The notes beneath the pieces are model-generated. The model was not told where the DNA came from and did no database searches. It saw nothing but the letters and a program-made list of their open reading frames with translations. From contig NZ_PYVW01000003.1 of assembly GCF_003056355.1 (NCBI RefSeq), positions 1 through 64,000 on the forward strand: a stretch of 64,000 bases of DNA, in the 5' to 3' direction. Of this stretch, positions 47,441 to 55,793 are shown piece by piece. Made by a program: the position numbers and the translations under genes. The DNA comes from Devosia naphthalenivorans (GTDB taxonomy: Bacteria; Pseudomonadota; Alphaproteobacteria; Rhizobiales; Devosiaceae). Position 1 is the first letter of the stretch. Every line of letters begins with the position of its first letter.

Positions 47441-48139
47441 TCAGCGCTGATTAAACAGGATCTTTTGGGCGTCCTTGTCCTTGCTGAGATCGGACGAGGG
47501 CGTTTCCTTGCCCAGGGCAAGACCGCGAGCGACGGCCGGACGGGCGTTGAGGCGCTCGATCCAGGCCAGGGCATGGGGGTATTCTTCCCGGGTGATGCCG
47601 TAGCGCTCCCAGGATTGTGCCCAGCCGATGGACGCGATGTCGGCGATAGAATAGTCGCCGGCGATGAACTCCTTGCCCGCAAGCTGGGTGTTCAGCACGC
47701 GGAACAGGCGATGGGTTTCATCGGTATAGCGTTTCTGGGCGTAGGGAATTTTTTCGGGCGCATAAACGTTGAAGTGGTTGTTCTGACCCAGCATGGGGCC
47801 GAAGCCGCCCACCTGCCAGAACAGCCACTCGTCGACCTTGACCTGGGCCCGTGCGTCGGTGGGATAGAACTCACCGAACTTGAGGCCGAGATATTTGAGA
47901 ATCGCCCCCGACTCGAAAATCGAGATCGCCTCGCCCCCCGGACCTTCCGGATCAACGATAGCCGGGATCTTATTGTTGGGAGAGATAGCGAGAAACTCAG
48001 GCGTGAACTGCTCGCCCTTGCCGATATCGATGCGATGGTAATTCCACGGAACACCGAGCTCTTCGAGCATGATGTGCACTTTCTGCCCGTTTGGCGTGGG
48101 CAGGGAATAGGCTTCGATCGGCTTGGTCTGGGTGGTCAT
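47441..48139 (-). CDS. Glutathione S-transferase family protein (nu-class, YfcG/YghU-like)
   Basis: A 232-residue GST. The N-terminal thioredoxin-fold domain (YSLPTPNGQKVHIMLEELGVPW, SPNNKIPAIVD, IFESGAILKYL) has the TPN motif of nu-class GSTs, which act as glutathione-disulphide reductases. The C-terminal helical domain has QKRYTDETHRLFRVLNTQL. ATG 48139 lies downstream of GGGACG. It is probably a detoxification or redox enzyme and is monocistronic. Confidence 0.88.
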   Translation of the reverse strand: MTTQTKPIEAYSLPTPNGQKVHIMLEELGVPWNYHRIDIGKGEQFTPEFLAISPNNKIPAIVDPEGPGGEAISIFESGAILKYLGLKFGEFYPTDARAQVKVDEWLFWQVGGFGPMLGQNNHFNVYAPEKIPYAQKRYTDETHRLFRVLNTQLAGKEFIAGDYSIADIASIGWAQSWERYGITREEYPHALAWIERLNARPAVARGLALGKETPSSDLSKDKDAQKILFNQR

Positions 48140-48190
48140 GACGTCGTCCCGTTGCTGTGACTTCGCCAACTATATCGGGCTTTAACGATG

Positions 48191-48220
48191 AAGGGCAAGG
48201 CGAGTGCCTTGCCCTTTTTT
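48191..48220. terminator. Strong hairpin with T6 between two minus-strand genes
   Basis: AAGGGCAAGGC (48191-48201) pairs with GCCTTGCCCTT (48206-48216), and T's continue to 48220 on the plus strand. On the minus strand A's precede the stem and only TT follows. It lies just past the stop of the gene at 48222 and 51 bases before the GST start. Confidence 0.65.
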
Positions 48221-48221
48221 G

Positions 48222-48662
48222 TCAGCGGCGATGCACAACCATTTGCGGCTTGCCATTGCCCCGCAGGGCTGGCGAGATGCCTCGGGCATCAACGGTTGCG
48301 ACCACGCGGTGCCGGTAGGCGGCGAACATGAAGGTGGGCGTAACATTGACTGGCTCGTCAAAGTTCACGGTGATCTTGAAGTGCTGCTGATCGCCCAGCA
48401 ATTGCACGCCAATCAGAGTGCCCTCGAAGGGCTGCTCAAGATAGGTGCCATGCACGTGTTGGCCGACCTGGAACGGCGCGAGAGCGCGGTCGGGCAGGCT
48501 CGCGCGAGCCGTATTCCAATCGCGAAAGCCGTGTGCTCGCGCGACAGCCTCAAGGGCTTGTGCATGGCTCACGGCTTCGCCAGTGCCGGAACGCTCAACG
48601 CGCAAGGCCTTGGCTTCGGATTTCAGGGTCTGGATAGATTGGGTATCGAGGGAAAACGACAT
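48222..48662 (-). CDS. Conserved hypothetical protein (glyoxalase-superfamily-annotated type)
   Basis: A 146-residue protein. The N-terminal half (LKSEAKALRVERSGTGEAVSHAQALEAVARAHGFRDWNTA in two blocks) resembles the short domain annotated in alphaproteobacteria as a glyoxalase superfamily protein. The C-terminal half (GQHVHGTYLEQPFEGTLIGV) looks like a small beta-barrel. No catalytic residues can be assigned and the function is unknown. ATG 48662 has GAGACCC before it. It is followed immediately by a strong hairpin. Confidence 0.7.
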   Translation of the reverse strand: MSFSLDTQSIQTLKSEAKALRVERSGTGEAVSHAQALEAVARAHGFRDWNTARASLPDRALAPFQVGQHVHGTYLEQPFEGTLIGVQLLGDQQHFKITVNFDEPVNVTPTFMFAAYRHRVVATVDARGISPALRGNGKPQMVVHRR

Positions 48663-48988
48663 AACGGGTCTCTCATTTGCATGAGACGCCTCAAAACATG
48701 GGAGCTCGCTTTGCCATGACGCGCCTTGCAAAGATGAACCGTGGTTCGCTTCTTTCGCCTGGACTGGACTTCACCATCGGAATTGCTTCCGGCGAGCGGC
48801 GGGTGCCAGTAACCTGAAGCGCCATATGCCCTCGTGGGCACAATTTGTCAATGTCGCGATCAATTGGGGTGATGGCCCGATTAGACAAATGTGTTGGGCG
48901 TAGGCTGCATCTGAGGCTATGGGCTTGGGTGCACTTGGGCGTGGATTCCCGCATTTGCCGGAATGACGCGGTGGTTGAGGAAGCCGTG

Positions 48989-49759
48989 ATGGTTGAAACT
49001 CTGTTCCTGTTCCTGGCCGGCCTGTTGGGCGGGGCGGTCAATTCGCTGGCGGGCGGTGGCTCGTTCATTGTTTTTCCCGCGCTGTTGTTCGTGGGGGTGA
49101 CGCCGGTGGTCGCCAATGCCTCGAACACCTATGCCGCCCTGCCCGGCTACGCCAGCGGAGCGTTCGGCTACTGGCAGGCCATGGCGAAGTACAAGGACCG
49201 GCTGGTTCTCTATGGGATCGTGGCGGCCGTATTCGGCTATATTGGCGCGGAGCTGCTGCTCGTGGTGTCCGACGAACAGTTCTCGCTGGTAGTGCCTTGG
49301 CTGATGCTGTTTGCGGTGCTGCTGTTTGCCTTCGGCAACCAGATCAACGGTTTCGTTGCCGCGCGGGGTGGCGGGCGGCGCGGCATGAAGATGGCGGGAA
49401 CGGTGCTGCTGATGGCGTTTCTCGCCGGCGCTTGCGTTTATGGCGGGTTCTTCAACGCCGGGCTTGGGATTTTGCTGCTGGCATTTCTGGCCACCGCCGG
49501 GTTGAGCGACATCCATGCGATGAACGGGCTGAAGCTCTATGTGTCAGCCATCGTGGCGCTGGTAGCCGTAGCCCGGTTTGCGTTCAACAATTCGATCGAC
49601 TGGTATCACGGCTCGATAGCCTTGGTGGGCGTGGTGATCGGCGGCTATGTGGCTGCGAAGAACGCCCATCTGATACCAACCCTGTGGATCCGCTGGGCCG
49701 TGATTGTCTACGGGGTGATCATGACCGCGTATTTCTTTTGGGGAGCGTATGGCGGGTAG
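48989..49759 (+). CDS. TSUP family transporter (TauE/SafE-like)
   Basis: A 256-residue membrane protein with about eight helices arranged as two repeats. The hallmark GLLGGAVNSLAGGGSFIVFP is at the N-terminus, and GGFFNAGLGILLLAFL starts the second half. Family members export or import organosulphur compounds such as sulphoacetate and sulphite; the substrate here is unknown. ATG 48989 has GAGGAAG upstream; the longer in-frame reading covers repeat-derived sequence (ATTCCCGC...GGAATGAC near 48945). Family A repeat follows. Confidence 0.83.
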   Translation: MVETLFLFLAGLLGGAVNSLAGGGSFIVFPALLFVGVTPVVANASNTYAALPGYASGAFGYWQAMAKYKDRLVLYGIVAAVFGYIGAELLLVVSDEQFSLVVPWLMLFAVLLFAFGNQINGFVAARGGGRRGMKMAGTVLLMAFLAGACVYGGFFNAGLGILLLAFLATAGLSDIHAMNGLKLYVSAIVALVAVARFAFNNSIDWYHGSIALVGVVIGGYVAAKNAHLIPTLWIRWAVIVYGVIMTAYFFWGAYGG

Positions 49760-49810
49760 GCCGGCACATCCGAACGCATGGCGGCGGGCGCTTTATGGCG
49801 TTGCGCATCG

Positions 49811-49900
49811 GATCGTCACCCTCGGGCTGACCCGAGCGCACTGCATTTGCCAGAGCTTGATGGAAGTATAGAGCCCTCGGATCAAGCCCGAGGGTGACGG
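49811..49900. repeat. Intergenic inverted repeat (family A copy)
   Basis: GATCGTCACCCTCGGGCTGA at the left and ATCAAGCCCGAGGGTGACGG at the right pair over about 16 bases. It lies in the convergent gap between the TSUP gene and the molybdopterin oxidoreductase gene. Confidence 0.85.
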
Positions 49901-49922
49901 CCGGTGCTGGGTAGGCTCAGCG

Positions 49923-52019
49923 CTACTGATCCGCCCGCCTGATCCACACCGCTGCATCGTGGAAGGTGGCGCCGCCGAAGGGGGGCGCGGGGGTGGCGTT
50001 GGTGAGGGTGTTGATGCCCTTGCCCCCGCGATGGGCCTTGTTCTGGTGCAAACCTTCGGCGATCAGAACGCCTGTGGGCAGGCCGGGGCGGATGCGGGCG
50101 GTTAGGTCAACCGAGCCACGGCGATTGCCGAGCGTCACGAACTGACCTTCCTCAATGCCGAGCCGCTGCGCGTCTTCGGGATGAATAAAGACAGAGGGTA
50201 CACCCTCGCGCTTCTGACTCCCGGGCGTTTCGTTGAACGTCGAGTTCAGGAAACCGCGCGCCGGACTGGTCGCCAGACGGAACGGATGCGCCTCGTCGGT
50301 GGGCTCGTTGATTGCCCAGTGATCGGCAAAGCGAGGCACCTCAGCGGGGTCGCAGACCCAGAGATAGCCCTTCTTGTCGGCGACCGTCTGCCAATCGGGC
50401 TGGAAGCGGAAGCGTTTGTCAGGCCAGGCGAAGCCGTCCGCAAAGCGGGCAATGTGGTCGGGCCGTTCGCGGTCCACGAAGCCGGTCTTTTCCACCTCCT
50501 CGATCGGCGGATAGTTCGAGCGGCGGAAGGTTTCGGCCACTACCTCGCGATCGCGGGTCTTGAAAATATCGTCTTCGAGCCCGAGGCGCAGAGCCAGGGC
50601 GTTGATGACTTCGTGGTTAGACCAAGTCTGGCCGGGGCGCTGGATAACGGCGGGGCCATAGAGGACGCGGGTGTGGCCGCCGCGTGTGTAATAATCGTTG
50701 TGCTCCAGGAACATGGTTGCCGGCAGGACGATATCGGCGAACTCGGCCGTTTCGGTCATGAATTGCTCATGGACGACGAGGAACAGGTCCTCGCGCGCGA
50801 AACCGCGATGGGTCAGCGTCTGGTCCGGCGCGACCGCTGCCGGATTGGTGTTCTGGATGATCATCGCCTTGACGGGCCCACCACCCTTGAGGGCATTGGC
50901 ATCGCCGGTCAGGACCGGGCCGATCTCGGACATGTCGAGCCAGCGCGGATCGCCCTTTTGGAGGGCGTTGCCGACGATACGCGACTTGTCGAGCGCCCAG
51001 GTGCCCGAGTTGGAGTGGAAAGCACCGCCGCCGCGATGCTGCCAGGCGCCGGTCATGGCTGGGATGCACAAGGCGGCGTGAATGGCGGTGGAGCCATTAC
51101 GCTGACGCGTAAAGCCATACCCCAGCCGGAAATAAGAGCGCGGCGTGGTGCCGACCAGATGAGCGAAGGCGGTGATCTGCTCGACCGTGAGGCCGGTGAT
51201 TTCGGCAGCCCATTCGGGGGTGCGGCTGGCAAGATGCGCTTCGAACTCGGGGCCGAAATCGGTATACCTCGCCATATAGGCGCGGTCGGCCAGACCATCG
51301 CGCAGCAGCACGTGCATAACGGCGACGGCAAGCGCTCCATCGGTGCCGGGACGCAGGATGAGGCCCATATCGGCCTGCGCCATGGTGGCGGTTTCGTAGA
51401 TGTCGATGACGACGATCTTGGCGCCGCGCTCCTTTCGGGCGCGCATGGCGTGGGTCATGACGTTGACCTGAGTGTGCACCGCATTGGTACCCCAGATCAC
51501 GACGCAATCGCTTTCAGCCATCTGCTCGGGATTGACGCCGCCGAGCATGCCGGTGCCGGCGATGTAGCCCGGCCAGGAGGTGCCGGTGCAGATCGTCTCG
51601 TATTGCCGGGAATATCCCATGGCGGCGCGCAGGCGATCGATCCCATCGCGCTGCACATGGCCCATGGTGCCTGCATAGTAATAGGGCCAGATGGCTTCGG
51701 CGCCGTGCTCAGCCTCAATCTCTTTGAAGCGGGCAGCGATCTCGTCGAGGGCTTCGTCCCAGCTGATGGGGACGAATAGGCCCGAGCCTTTGGGGCCGGA
51801 GCGTCGCAGCGGCTGGGTCAGGCGGTCGGGATGGTGCACACGCTCTGCATAGCGGGCGACCTTCTCGCAGATGACGCCGGCCGTATAGGGATCGTCCTTA
51901 GCACCCCGCACGCGGCCAATGGTGCGTTCGTCAATGATGTCGACATCCAGCGCACACGCGGAGGGACAATCATGCGGACAAACGGAGCGGACTGTGCGCA
52001 GGACGACGGGCTTGTTCAT
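49923..52019 (-). CDS. Molybdopterin-dependent oxidoreductase with N-terminal [4Fe-4S] motif
   Basis: A 698-residue member of the DMSO-reductase/formate-dehydrogenase superfamily. Cys14, Cys18, Cys22 and Cys51 make a Cys-x3-Cys-x3-Cys-x28-Cys cluster site (CPHDCPSAC, GVICEK). The Mo-bis-MGD domains follow, and the C-terminal Molydop_binding domain contains FRLATSPARGFLNSTFNET and HPEDAQRLGIEEGQFV. It has no Tat signal and no partner electron-transfer subunit next to it, so it is probably cytoplasmic. The substrate is unknown. ATG 52019 starts shortly before the cluster. Confidence 0.86.
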   Translation of the reverse strand: MNKPVVLRTVRSVCPHDCPSACALDVDIIDERTIGRVRGAKDDPYTAGVICEKVARYAERVHHPDRLTQPLRRSGPKGSGLFVPISWDEALDEIAARFKEIEAEHGAEAIWPYYYAGTMGHVQRDGIDRLRAAMGYSRQYETICTGTSWPGYIAGTGMLGGVNPEQMAESDCVVIWGTNAVHTQVNVMTHAMRARKERGAKIVVIDIYETATMAQADMGLILRPGTDGALAVAVMHVLLRDGLADRAYMARYTDFGPEFEAHLASRTPEWAAEITGLTVEQITAFAHLVGTTPRSYFRLGYGFTRQRNGSTAIHAALCIPAMTGAWQHRGGGAFHSNSGTWALDKSRIVGNALQKGDPRWLDMSEIGPVLTGDANALKGGGPVKAMIIQNTNPAAVAPDQTLTHRGFAREDLFLVVHEQFMTETAEFADIVLPATMFLEHNDYYTRGGHTRVLYGPAVIQRPGQTWSNHEVINALALRLGLEDDIFKTRDREVVAETFRRSNYPPIEEVEKTGFVDRERPDHIARFADGFAWPDKRFRFQPDWQTVADKKGYLWVCDPAEVPRFADHWAINEPTDEAHPFRLATSPARGFLNSTFNETPGSQKREGVPSVFIHPEDAQRLGIEEGQFVTLGNRRGSVDLTARIRPGLPTGVLIAEGLHQNKAHRGGKGINTLTNATPAPPFGGATFHDAAVWIRRADQ

Positions 52020-52122
52020 GGGCCAAGACTATCGGAGCCAAGGCCGCCACTCAAACGAATTGGCGTGATGGCTGACATTCATGCGGGCGATGGGGGCGAC
52101 TTCGGGATGACAGCACATGCTG

Positions 52123-52212
52123 GATCGTCAACCTTGGGCTTGCTCCAAGGGTACTGCCTTATCGAGCCAACAGAAAAGTACTGAACCCTCGGGTCAGGCC
52201 CGAGGGTTACGC
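52123..52212. repeat. Intergenic inverted repeat (family A, divergent copy)
   Basis: GATCGTCAACCTTGGGCTTG at the left and CCCTCGGGTCAGGCCCGAGG plus GTTAC at the right. The outer arms pair imperfectly and an inner CCTTGGGCTTGCTCCAAGG stem also forms. Confidence 0.7.
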
Positions 52213-52265
52213 GCGGTGGTGGGATGCGGTGGTGGGCGGATCATGCTCCCAAACCCACGTCGGAT

Positions 52266-52892
52266 CTACAGCGTAGCGAACGCCTTGGTTGAAGTCTCGG
52301 CGTTGCGGCGCGCGCGGTTGGTAGCGTGGATGGCCAGTTGGGCAGCGCCGGAGTGGAACTGCGAGAAGGTCACCTTCTCGGCGCCCTGCGTGGCGATTGT
52401 GATGCCGCGCCAGTTCGGGCGAACCGAGCGAACGTCGGACCATGCGAGACGGGTCTCGCGACCGAACGCGGTTCTATGCTCAAGGATGGTGTTGTTCCAG
52501 CGCACCTTGGTGAAGAGGCCGCACAGGCCGATGCCGAAGGCGCCCGCGCCGAGCAGGAGCGATGCGGTAAAGGTGGCGATCATCTGGGTCGGCTCGACAT
52601 GCTTGGTGCCCCCGATGAAAATCACTGCGGACATCAGCACGACCGAGAGGGCAGCGGCACCGTAGCAGGCGAAATATTCAACCATGGACGGCCGCAGTTC
52701 GGACCAGCCGTCGATCTGCACGGCTTCCTCGCCCTGGATCAGGCGCAGGGCCAGGAAGGCGGCGTAGCCAAATGCAACGACGCCGGCGGCTCTCGCCAAG
52801 GGCAGGCTTTCCGTCCAGGGAACGTGCTTGAGCACCAGAAGGGCTATGATAACGAATAGTGGCACAGCCACTTCCTGCCAGCGCAAGGGCAC
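52266..52892 (-). CDS. Hypothetical membrane protein, four helices
   Basis: A 208-residue protein with four hydrophobic segments (about residues 8-24, 34-52, 70-95, 106-128) and a soluble C-terminal part of about 75 residues. That part (WNNTILEHRTAFGRETRLAW, DVRSVRPNWRGITI) resembles a bacterial PH-like domain, with the basic end typical of cytosolic tails. I recognise no named family. The GTG at 52892 has GGAGAGC upstream. It is likely monocistronic. Confidence 0.65.
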   Translation of the reverse strand: MPLRWQEVAVPLFVIIALLVLKHVPWTESLPLARAAGVVAFGYAAFLALRLIQGEEAVQIDGWSELRPSMVEYFACYGAAALSVVLMSAVIFIGGTKHVEPTQMIATFTASLLLGAGAFGIGLCGLFTKVRWNNTILEHRTAFGRETRLAWSDVRSVRPNWRGITIATQGAEKVTFSQFHSGAAQLAIHATNRARRNAETSTKAFATL

Positions 52893-53107
52893 TATTGCTC
52901 TCCAATGAATTCTGGGGGCCGGTGACGCGGTTCGGCGGGTTACATGAACCGGAATCTAGCAGCCGAGCCGGATTTCACCATTAACAATTTGGCGAGCGGG
53001 CGCAGAGAGGTGGAACCCATGCTTTTTTGCCACACCAACGGCGGGCGGCATTGCTCCCAAGAAGATTCAGGTTTGCCAGACAAGCTGCTGACAAACCTGG
53101 ATATTAT

Positions 53108-53422
53108 TCAGGAAAGAATCTTGAGACCCGCGATGCCGGCGACGATAAGGCCGATGCAGGCGAGGCGCCCGGCCGTTGCGGGATCACCGAACAGATACAT
53201 GCCGAGGAGTGCCGTGCCGACTGTCCCGATGCCCGTCCAAACGGCGTAGCCGGTGCCAACAGGCAAATCACGCAGCGCAAGGCCCAGCAGGATCACGCTG
53301 ATGATCATCGCGATGACTGTCAGTACAGTCGGAACTGGTCGGGTGAACCCTTCGGTATATTTGAGGCCGATAGCCCAGCCCATTTCGAACAAGCCGGCAA
53401 TAGCGAGATAAACCCATGCCAT
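53108..53422 (-). CDS. sugE: Guanidinium exporter, SMR family (SugE/Gdx)
   Basis: A 104-residue protein with four helices of the small multidrug resistance family. Conserved Glu13 and Trp16 are in LFEMGWAIGLKYTEGF, the signature of the Gdx (SugE) subtype, which exports guanidinium in exchange for protons as a dual-topology dimer. The second half has GTGYAVWTGIGTVGTALLGM. ATG 53422 is preceded by AAGGAG. The 5' leader has two ACGA-loop hairpins of the guanidine-II riboswitch, the last ending just before the ribosome site, which strongly supports the guanidinium role. Confidence 0.92.
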   Translation of the reverse strand: MAWVYLAIAGLFEMGWAIGLKYTEGFTRPVPTVLTVIAMIISVILLGLALRDLPVGTGYAVWTGIGTVGTALLGMYLFGDPATAGRLACIGLIVAGIAGLKILS

Positions 53423-53438
53423 GGAATTCTCCTTGTGG

Positions 53439-53486
53439 TGGGTCGTCCCAGCCGATGTGGATGAAAGCCGCAAGGTCGTCCATGCG
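53439..53486 (-). promoter_or_regulatory. Guanidine-II (mini-ykkC) riboswitch
   Basis: On the minus strand two hairpins carry the diagnostic ACGA loop. P1 (53486-53469) is CGCA-T-GG-ACGA-CC-T-TGCG with one T-T mismatch; P2 (53450-53439) is TGGG-ACGA-CCCA. An 18-base linker separates them. The ribosome site AAGGAG follows P2 directly and the sugE ATG is 16 bases beyond. Two ACGR-loop stems next to a Gdx gene are the definition of the class. Confidence 0.88.
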
Positions 53487-53622
53487 CAGGAGATATATAG
53501 GCTGACGCGCCTGGAAGGTGAAGTGTCCCGAAGGCAAAACCGATGGTCCCCGTTTGCATCACTAGGCCGTGAAACTTTTCGGACTCCGGTTCGTAGCTAC
53601 GCGCGAACCAGAGTAAGTTGCA

Positions 53623-53901
53623 GTGCCTGATTATTACCGCGCCGCCGTCAACGAGCCCCTCGATAACGTCGTTCTGGCGAAAATATCCGAACTGCCCGAG
53701 GGGTGGCGCTGCGTGGTGAGCTGGCTCCTGCCGCAACCTGGACTGCGCACCTTCAACCCCACGCGATCAGACCCCGACGCACCCGGCCAGGCACTGCCCT
53801 ATGCGCAATTCCTGCTCGATCATCTTGACGCCGACCGGGTGGTTGTGGATCTGGATGATGGCGTGGAATGGAACCCTGCCTGGGGCGCGCTCCTCGGGTA
53901 A
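53623..53901 (+). CDS. Hypothetical protein of 92 residues
   Basis: An open frame with GTG start at 53623 and normal codon use. It encodes an acidic protein (MPDYYRAAVNEPLDNVVLAK..., ending EWNPAWGALLG) with no recognised domain, signal or membrane helix. The ribosome site is weak (AGAGTAAG). It is divergent from the sugE leader and followed by a family B repeat. The protein looks composition-wise like a real soluble protein, but the evidence is thin. Confidence 0.4.
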   Translation: MPDYYRAAVNEPLDNVVLAKISELPEGWRCVVSWLLPQPGLRTFNPTRSDPDAPGQALPYAQFLLDHLDADRVVVDLDDGVEWNPAWGALLG

Positions 53902-53941
53902 AGCAACCCTAGCGCAAGTCGCATAGAATTGGGATGCACCA

Positions 53942-54063
53942 AGTAGACCTCATCCTGAGCTTGTCGAAGGACGAGGTTGTGGCACCCAAGCCCCCACTCG
54001 CTCGACCCTGGGTCAGGCCCGGGGCAGGCTCTCGTGGTTCGACAGGCTCACCATGAGGTCTCA
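53942..54063. repeat. Intergenic inverted repeat (family B, copy 3, with insert)
   Basis: Begins AGTAGACCTCATCCTGAGCT and ends GACAGGCTCACCATGAGGTC. The outer arms AGACCTCAT and ATGAGGTCT pair, as do GAGCTTGTCGAA and TTCGACAGGCTC. About 25 bases in the centre (CTCGACCCTGGGTCAGG) are not shared with the other two copies. Confidence 0.85.
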
Positions 54064-54082
54064 AGGCCAGGAGCGCGAGACC

Positions 54083-55654
54083 CTACCTCAAAACCGCAAT
54101 AGGCGCGCCTGAGGCGGCGGCGGCCCCCTGCTCCTCGCCGTCGATCTCGGCCTGTGGCTCCTTGCGGAGCGTGGTGGCGAGCGGGATTTCGCGGAGCAGG
54201 AAGCTGAGGCCGAAGGCAAGCAGTGCGGCTGCGGCTGCGGTGAGAAAGACCGGGTGCAGAGAGGCGGTGAAACCTTCCAGAACCTGGTCACGCACCGAGT
54301 CAGGGAGTGCTGCAATGGCCTGGGCATTGAAGGCCCCGCTGCCCTCCGGCAGGGCCTCGCCGATGCGGGCGGCTATGCCGGCAGAGAAGATCGCCCCGAA
54401 CACGGACACGCCGATGGAGCCGCCGATCTGGCGGAACAGCGTGTTGCCCGCCGTGGCGACGCCGACCAGAGACTGCGAGACCGCATTCTGGGTCGCGGTG
54501 ACGCCAACGCTGTTGACCGGCCCAATGCCGATGCCCACGAACAGCATATAGATGCTGACCTGCCAATCAGGCGTGCCCAGTTGCATGGTACCCAGCATAA
54601 CCAGAGCCACCGTTAGCAGCGCAGTGGAGATAGTGGGCAGGATCTTGTAACGGCCGGTCTTGCTCATGATGAAGCCCGAGAGCGTCGATGCGCCGATCAG
54701 GCCCACCATCATGGGCACTAATTGCATGGCCGACGCCGTGGGCGACACACCCTTGGCGATTTGCAGGAACATCGGCAGGAAGGTGATCGAGCCGAACATC
54801 GCCATGCCGACCAGAAACCCCACGGCGTTGGACACCAGGAACACATTGTTGCGGAACAGTTGCAGCGGCAGCACCGGTTCTTCGGCGCGGTGTTCAACCC
54901 AGATGAACGCCGCAAGTGCAGCGGCCGCAAGGACAACCAGGCCGATGATCTGCGCCGATAGCCACGGGAAGGTATTGCCGCCAAGACTGGTAGCGAGGAC
55001 GAAGGCCGAAAGGGTCGAGGTGAGCAGCACGAAGCCCATATAGTCGATCTTGTGCGCGACACGGTCCGGCTTGGGCTTGAGCGCGAAGCCGATCACCACC
55101 AGAGCGAGTACGCCGAGCGGCAGATTGATCAGGAAAATCCACTGCCAGCTGAGATGCTCGACGATAAAGCCACCGAGCAATGGTCCAACCACGGTGGACA
55201 CGCCGAACACGGCCCCGAAAATACCCTGGATCTTGCCGCGTTGCCGCGGAGGAATGATGTCGGCTACCACCGTCATCGCGACGACCATGAGGCCACCGCC
55301 TCCCAGACCTTGCACGGCGCGCGCGATGATCAGGAAGGTCATCGAGTTGGCGAAGGCCGATAGCAAAGCACCGCCGAGGAAGATCACGATGGCGGTCTGC
55401 AGCACGATCTTGCGGCCATAAAGGTCGCCCAGCTTGCCATAAATCGGGGCGACGACCGTCGAACTGAGAAGATAAGCGATTACGACCCAGGTCAGGTGGT
55501 CGAGCCCGCCGAGTTCGCTGACGATGGTGGGCAGTGCCGTGGACACGATGGTCTGGCCGAGCGAGGCCAGCAACAGGGTGACGGCGACAGCGCCGATGAT
55601 GAGGCCCACCGATTGCGCCTCTGGCGCATCAGCGGATTGGGTCGTTGCAGGCAT
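54083..55654 (-). CDS. MFS multidrug exporter, DHA2 family (EmrB/QacA-like)
   Basis: A 523-residue membrane protein with 14 predicted helices. Motif A GKLGDLYGRKIV lies between helices 2 and 3, motif C GAVFGVSTVVGPLLGGF in helix 5, and LPTIVSELGGLDHLTWVVIAYLL in the first loop, typical of DHA2 drug/H+ antiporters. ATG 55654 is preceded by AAAGGATTC; a 34-residue longer reading runs through the operator. It is divergent from a MarR-family gene across 139 bases, the usual arrangement of a repressor and its efflux pump. Confidence 0.88.
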   Translation of the reverse strand: MPATTQSADAPEAQSVGLIIGAVAVTLLLASLGQTIVSTALPTIVSELGGLDHLTWVVIAYLLSSTVVAPIYGKLGDLYGRKIVLQTAIVIFLGGALLSAFANSMTFLIIARAVQGLGGGGLMVVAMTVVADIIPPRQRGKIQGIFGAVFGVSTVVGPLLGGFIVEHLSWQWIFLINLPLGVLALVVIGFALKPKPDRVAHKIDYMGFVLLTSTLSAFVLATSLGGNTFPWLSAQIIGLVVLAAAALAAFIWVEHRAEEPVLPLQLFRNNVFLVSNAVGFLVGMAMFGSITFLPMFLQIAKGVSPTASAMQLVPMMVGLIGASTLSGFIMSKTGRYKILPTISTALLTVALVMLGTMQLGTPDWQVSIYMLFVGIGIGPVNSVGVTATQNAVSQSLVGVATAGNTLFRQIGGSIGVSVFGAIFSAGIAARIGEALPEGSGAFNAQAIAALPDSVRDQVLEGFTASLHPVFLTAAAAALLAFGLSFLLREIPLATTLRKEPQAEIDGEEQGAAAASGAPIAVLR

Positions 55655-55724
55655 GGGAGAATCCTTTGACCAGCAGGCAGCGTGAACAGAATGCGCGCTT
55701 GCGGTATATTGTTTCGCACCATAT

Positions 55725-55739
55725 ATGTGTCGGACACAT
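55725..55739. promoter_or_regulatory. Putative MarR operator
   Basis: ATGTGTC and GACACAT form a perfect 7-1-7 palindrome in the 139-base gap between the MFS and MarR genes. It lies about 70 bases from the MFS start and 55 from the MarR start, so it can cover both promoters. Confidence 0.6.
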
Positions 55740-55793
55740 TTGCATGTCAACAGCACGCAATTGCTCTACGCACGCAATTTCAGGATAACAGCC

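Noticed and set aside
50181..51779. Plus-strand open frame of 532 codons
   Set aside because: Antisense to the molybdopterin oxidoreductase, which has all family motifs; the opposite frame has no recognisable domain.
53500..53630. A second guanidine sensor (guanidine-I type) further upstream of sugE
   Set aside because: Some conserved-looking words (GGCCTAG, ACGGGGACC) occur, but they do not assemble into the guanidine-I fold; the two ACGA hairpins explain control fully.
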